Origin: SOKG01 sp964449845
GTDB taxonomy: Bacteria; Chloroflexota; Dehalococcoidia; SZUA-161
Assembly (NCBI GenBank): GCA_964449845.1
Contig: CAYVES010000127.1
Span: forward strand, 1 to 7,229
Length of the DNA stretch: 7,229 nt
Reading direction: 5' to 3'
The first letter of the stretch is position 1; every line of letters starts with the position of its first letter. Shown one piece after another: positions 5,854-7,229 of the stretch. The notes beneath the pieces are model-generated. The model made no database searches, was not told the DNA's origin, and was given only the letters and a program-made list of their open reading frames with translations. Both the position numbers and the translations under genes were made by a program.

Positions 5854-6525
5854 GTGACGAAGCCGTTTGAGGTGTGGAAAGACGTTTATATGGTTGGTGA
5901 TACTGACCTCTCTCACCCCTACGATTGCTGCGTCTACCTGCTCGATGCCGGCGACCTGGTGCTTATCGATTCGGGCGCTGGTAAGAGCTTCGATAAGCTT
6001 GTTTCCAACATAGAAAGGCTTGGCTTCGAGGCGAAGAGACTCAAGGCCATCCTGGTAACCCATGCCCATATCGACCACATCGGCTCCCTCCACCGTTTTC
6101 AGGAGGCATTCGGCGTTCAGGTCATAGCTCACGAGCTTGATGCTGGAGCCATAGAAGAGGGAAGGGGAGTGGCCGCTGAGGCCTACGGCGTGGACTACAC
6201 CCCCTGCCATGTAGACCTGAGAATTCAAGGTTCTGAGGAGACTCTGCTGTTCGGAAAACACGAACTCAAAGTGATTCATATTCCAGGTCATACGCCAGGG
6301 AGCATTGCCGCGTATTTGGACACGGACAACAAAAGGATATTGTTCGGCCAGGACATTCACGGCCCCTATTATGCCGAATGGGGAGCGGACCGGGCACAGG
6401 CTAAGCTGTCACTGCAGAGACTCCTGGAGCTAAAGGCAGACATACTGTGTGAGGGCCACTTTGGAATCTACCAGCCGGCAGCAGCGGTAGAAAGGTATAT
6501 TCAGGGGTACCTCGATAGTCTATAG
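5854..6525 (+). CDS. Metallo-beta-lactamase-fold hydrolase (glyoxalase-II-like)
   Basis: The product is 223 residues starting at GTG. It has the metal-site motifs of the MBL superfamily in order: a strand ending IDSGAG (38-43), HAHIDH (70-75), IPGHTPGS (143-150, H146), FGQDIHG (164-170, D167 as bridging aspartate) and EGHFG (200-204, H202). A binuclear zinc or iron site is therefore complete. The compact size, with no extra domains, suits thioesterase, lactonase or glyoxalase-II-like members; the reaction cannot be fixed from sequence. There is no signal peptide, so it is cytosolic. It lies 44 bases after the larA-like stop, and the gap is purine-rich with no terminator, so the two are probably co-transcribed. 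A thioesterase acting on an acyl-CoA made by the IorAB pathway is one idea, unproven. The longer frame from 5713 overlaps larA and has no matching site. Confidence 0.88.
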   Translation: MTKPFEVWKDVYMVGDTDLSHPYDCCVYLLDAGDLVLIDSGAGKSFDKLVSNIERLGFEAKRLKAILVTHAHIDHIGSLHRFQEAFGVQVIAHELDAGAIEEGRGVAAEAYGVDYTPCHVDLRIQGSEETLLFGKHELKVIHIPGHTPGSIAAYLDTDNKRILFGQDIHGPYYAEWGADRAQAKLSLQRLLELKADILCEGHFGIYQPAAAVERYIQGYLDSL

Positions 6526-6570
6526 GTGATAGGCTTAGGTCTGTTTTTGGGACCCAGACTACCCTTCAAC

Positions 6571-7229
6571 TCACCATTCGACGGTCTTATATTCTGGGTC
6601 TCCGACTGCCAGTTCGGCTGCGTGTCTGAGATGCAAAATGTCATATAGGCGCTTGCGCCTCAGCCTCGGCTCAACTTTTGCCAGAAGCTCCAGCCCCAGA
6701 GCATCCAAACTCAAGGGATCGGCTCCCGCAAGCATATAGCCCAATGCTTTGGGTTCGCCTCCATGCCTGACTTCGTTGGTATCTATCAAAGTTTGTACGG
6801 CGTCGATGATATGCAGGCTCGGTTTCACCACTTCGTTCAGTTCTGCGATGACTCTATGCACGTCTCCACCCAGATGCAACCGTCTTTTCTCTGCGATGGA
6901 GAGAAAGCCGAGCTGATTCTTCAAGGCTCCGGTTAGGTCACAAACGCTGTGGGACTTGAGCACCGGCAGGGAAATGATGATATCACACTCGAAGGCCATC
7001 AGCGATACCTCTAGCTCGAGGCTTCGTGTTCTCACCTTTTTCGCTCCCTTGCTGAGCAAATCCACCATAGCGATTCCGAGCTTGTCGCAGCTCCTCTTTA
7101 GTGGATGCATTTCGATTATGTCTTGCGAGTCACCTGCATCCCACGCCGGGCCATCTGCGACAATAACCTTCTTCGAAGAGCCCTGCAGCAATTGGAGGCA
7201 CGCTTCCAACGTTGCCGGATGGGTAGTCG
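6571..7229 (-). CDS. DUF362 family protein, C-terminal part (5' end outside window)
   Basis: Read on the minus strand, the frame is open from the window edge to TGA at 6573-6571, giving 218 complete residues. It begins TTHPAT, a common start to the DUF362 core. The core continues with VIVADGPAW, a strand CDIIISLPVLKSH, TGALKNQLG, KPSLHIIDAVQ and a late block LAGADPLSLDALG, all in family order. The KSH and LKN motifs are the strongest marks. Some DUF362 proteins carry a C-terminal ferredoxin domain; this one ends at YKTVEW with no cysteine cluster, so it belongs to the shorter type. The function of the family is not settled. It runs towards the MBL gene with 45 bases between the stops, so it is not part of the plus-strand operon. 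A TTG at 7209 could be read as a start, but the family motif continues past it, so the gene is truncated here. Confidence 0.88.
   Translation of the reverse strand, partial: TTHPATLEACLQLLQGSSKKVIVADGPAWDAGDSQDIIEMHPLKRSCDKLGIAMVDLLSKGAKKVRTRSLELEVSLMAFECDIIISLPVLKSHSVCDLTGALKNQLGFLSIAEKRRLHLGGDVHRVIAELNEVVKPSLHIIDAVQTLIDTNEVRHGGEPKALGYMLAGADPLSLDALGLELLAKVEPRLRRKRLYDILHLRHAAELAVGDPEYKTVEW

Noticed and set aside
5650..6360. 236-codon minus-strand open frame opposite the larA-like and MBL genes
   Set aside because: The plus strand encodes conserved MBL and LarA-family motifs here; this is an antisense shadow.
6536..6562. Possible bidirectional terminator between the MBL and DUF362 genes (GGTCTG 6538-6543 with CAGACT 6555-6560)
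   Set aside because: The stem is 5 bp plus a wobble pair, the T run is in the loop and not after the stem, and nothing T-rich follows on either strand.

Overview
This window looks like bacterial DNA from an anaerobe with ferredoxin-based metabolism. It carries a ferredoxin-dependent 2-oxoacid oxidoreductase of the indolepyruvate type, an FrhB-like iron-sulfur flavoprotein and a LarA-type nickel enzyme. Shine-Dalgarno sites are clear, one promoter looks sigma-70-like, and the intergenic regions hold short palindromic repeats. The gene mix and the repeat families make me lean towards Chloroflexota (Dehalococcoidia-like, environmental). No marker gene is present, so the lineage is inference.

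Layout: (1) 2-202, the 3' end of an alpha/beta hydrolase. (2) 203-595, a non-coding region with palindromic repeat A (311-400), hairpin repeat B (447-478), a terminator-like hairpin, and a promoter at 539-567. (3) 596-4219, a tight plus-strand operon of three genes: an FrhB/FdhB-family protein, iorA and iorB, with gaps of 9 and 3 bases. (4) 4220-4555, a repeat-packed spacer holding new copies of A and B between two direct copies of a third repeat, C. (5) 4556-5809, a LarA-family nickel-dependent alpha-hydroxyacid racemase/epimerase. (6) 5854-6525, a metallo-beta-lactamase-fold hydrolase with a GTG start. (7) 6571-7229, minus strand, a convergent DUF362 gene cut by the window edge.

How the genes may work together: IorAB oxidatively decarboxylates a 2-oxoacid, classically an aryl pyruvate, to an acyl-CoA and reduces ferredoxin. 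The FrhB-like protein has many cysteines and sits first in the operon, so it may link this ferredoxin or enzyme to a second carrier such as F420 or a flavin. The LarA-like enzyme would interconvert stereoisomers of a 2-hydroxyacid, the reduced counterpart of a 2-oxoacid. The MBL protein resembles glyoxalase-II-like hydrolases and could act on a thioester. A hydroxyacid/oxoacid catabolic module is therefore plausible, but only the IorAB reaction rests on firm family knowledge. The repeat-filled spacer means the LarA-MBL pair may be a separate transcription unit.
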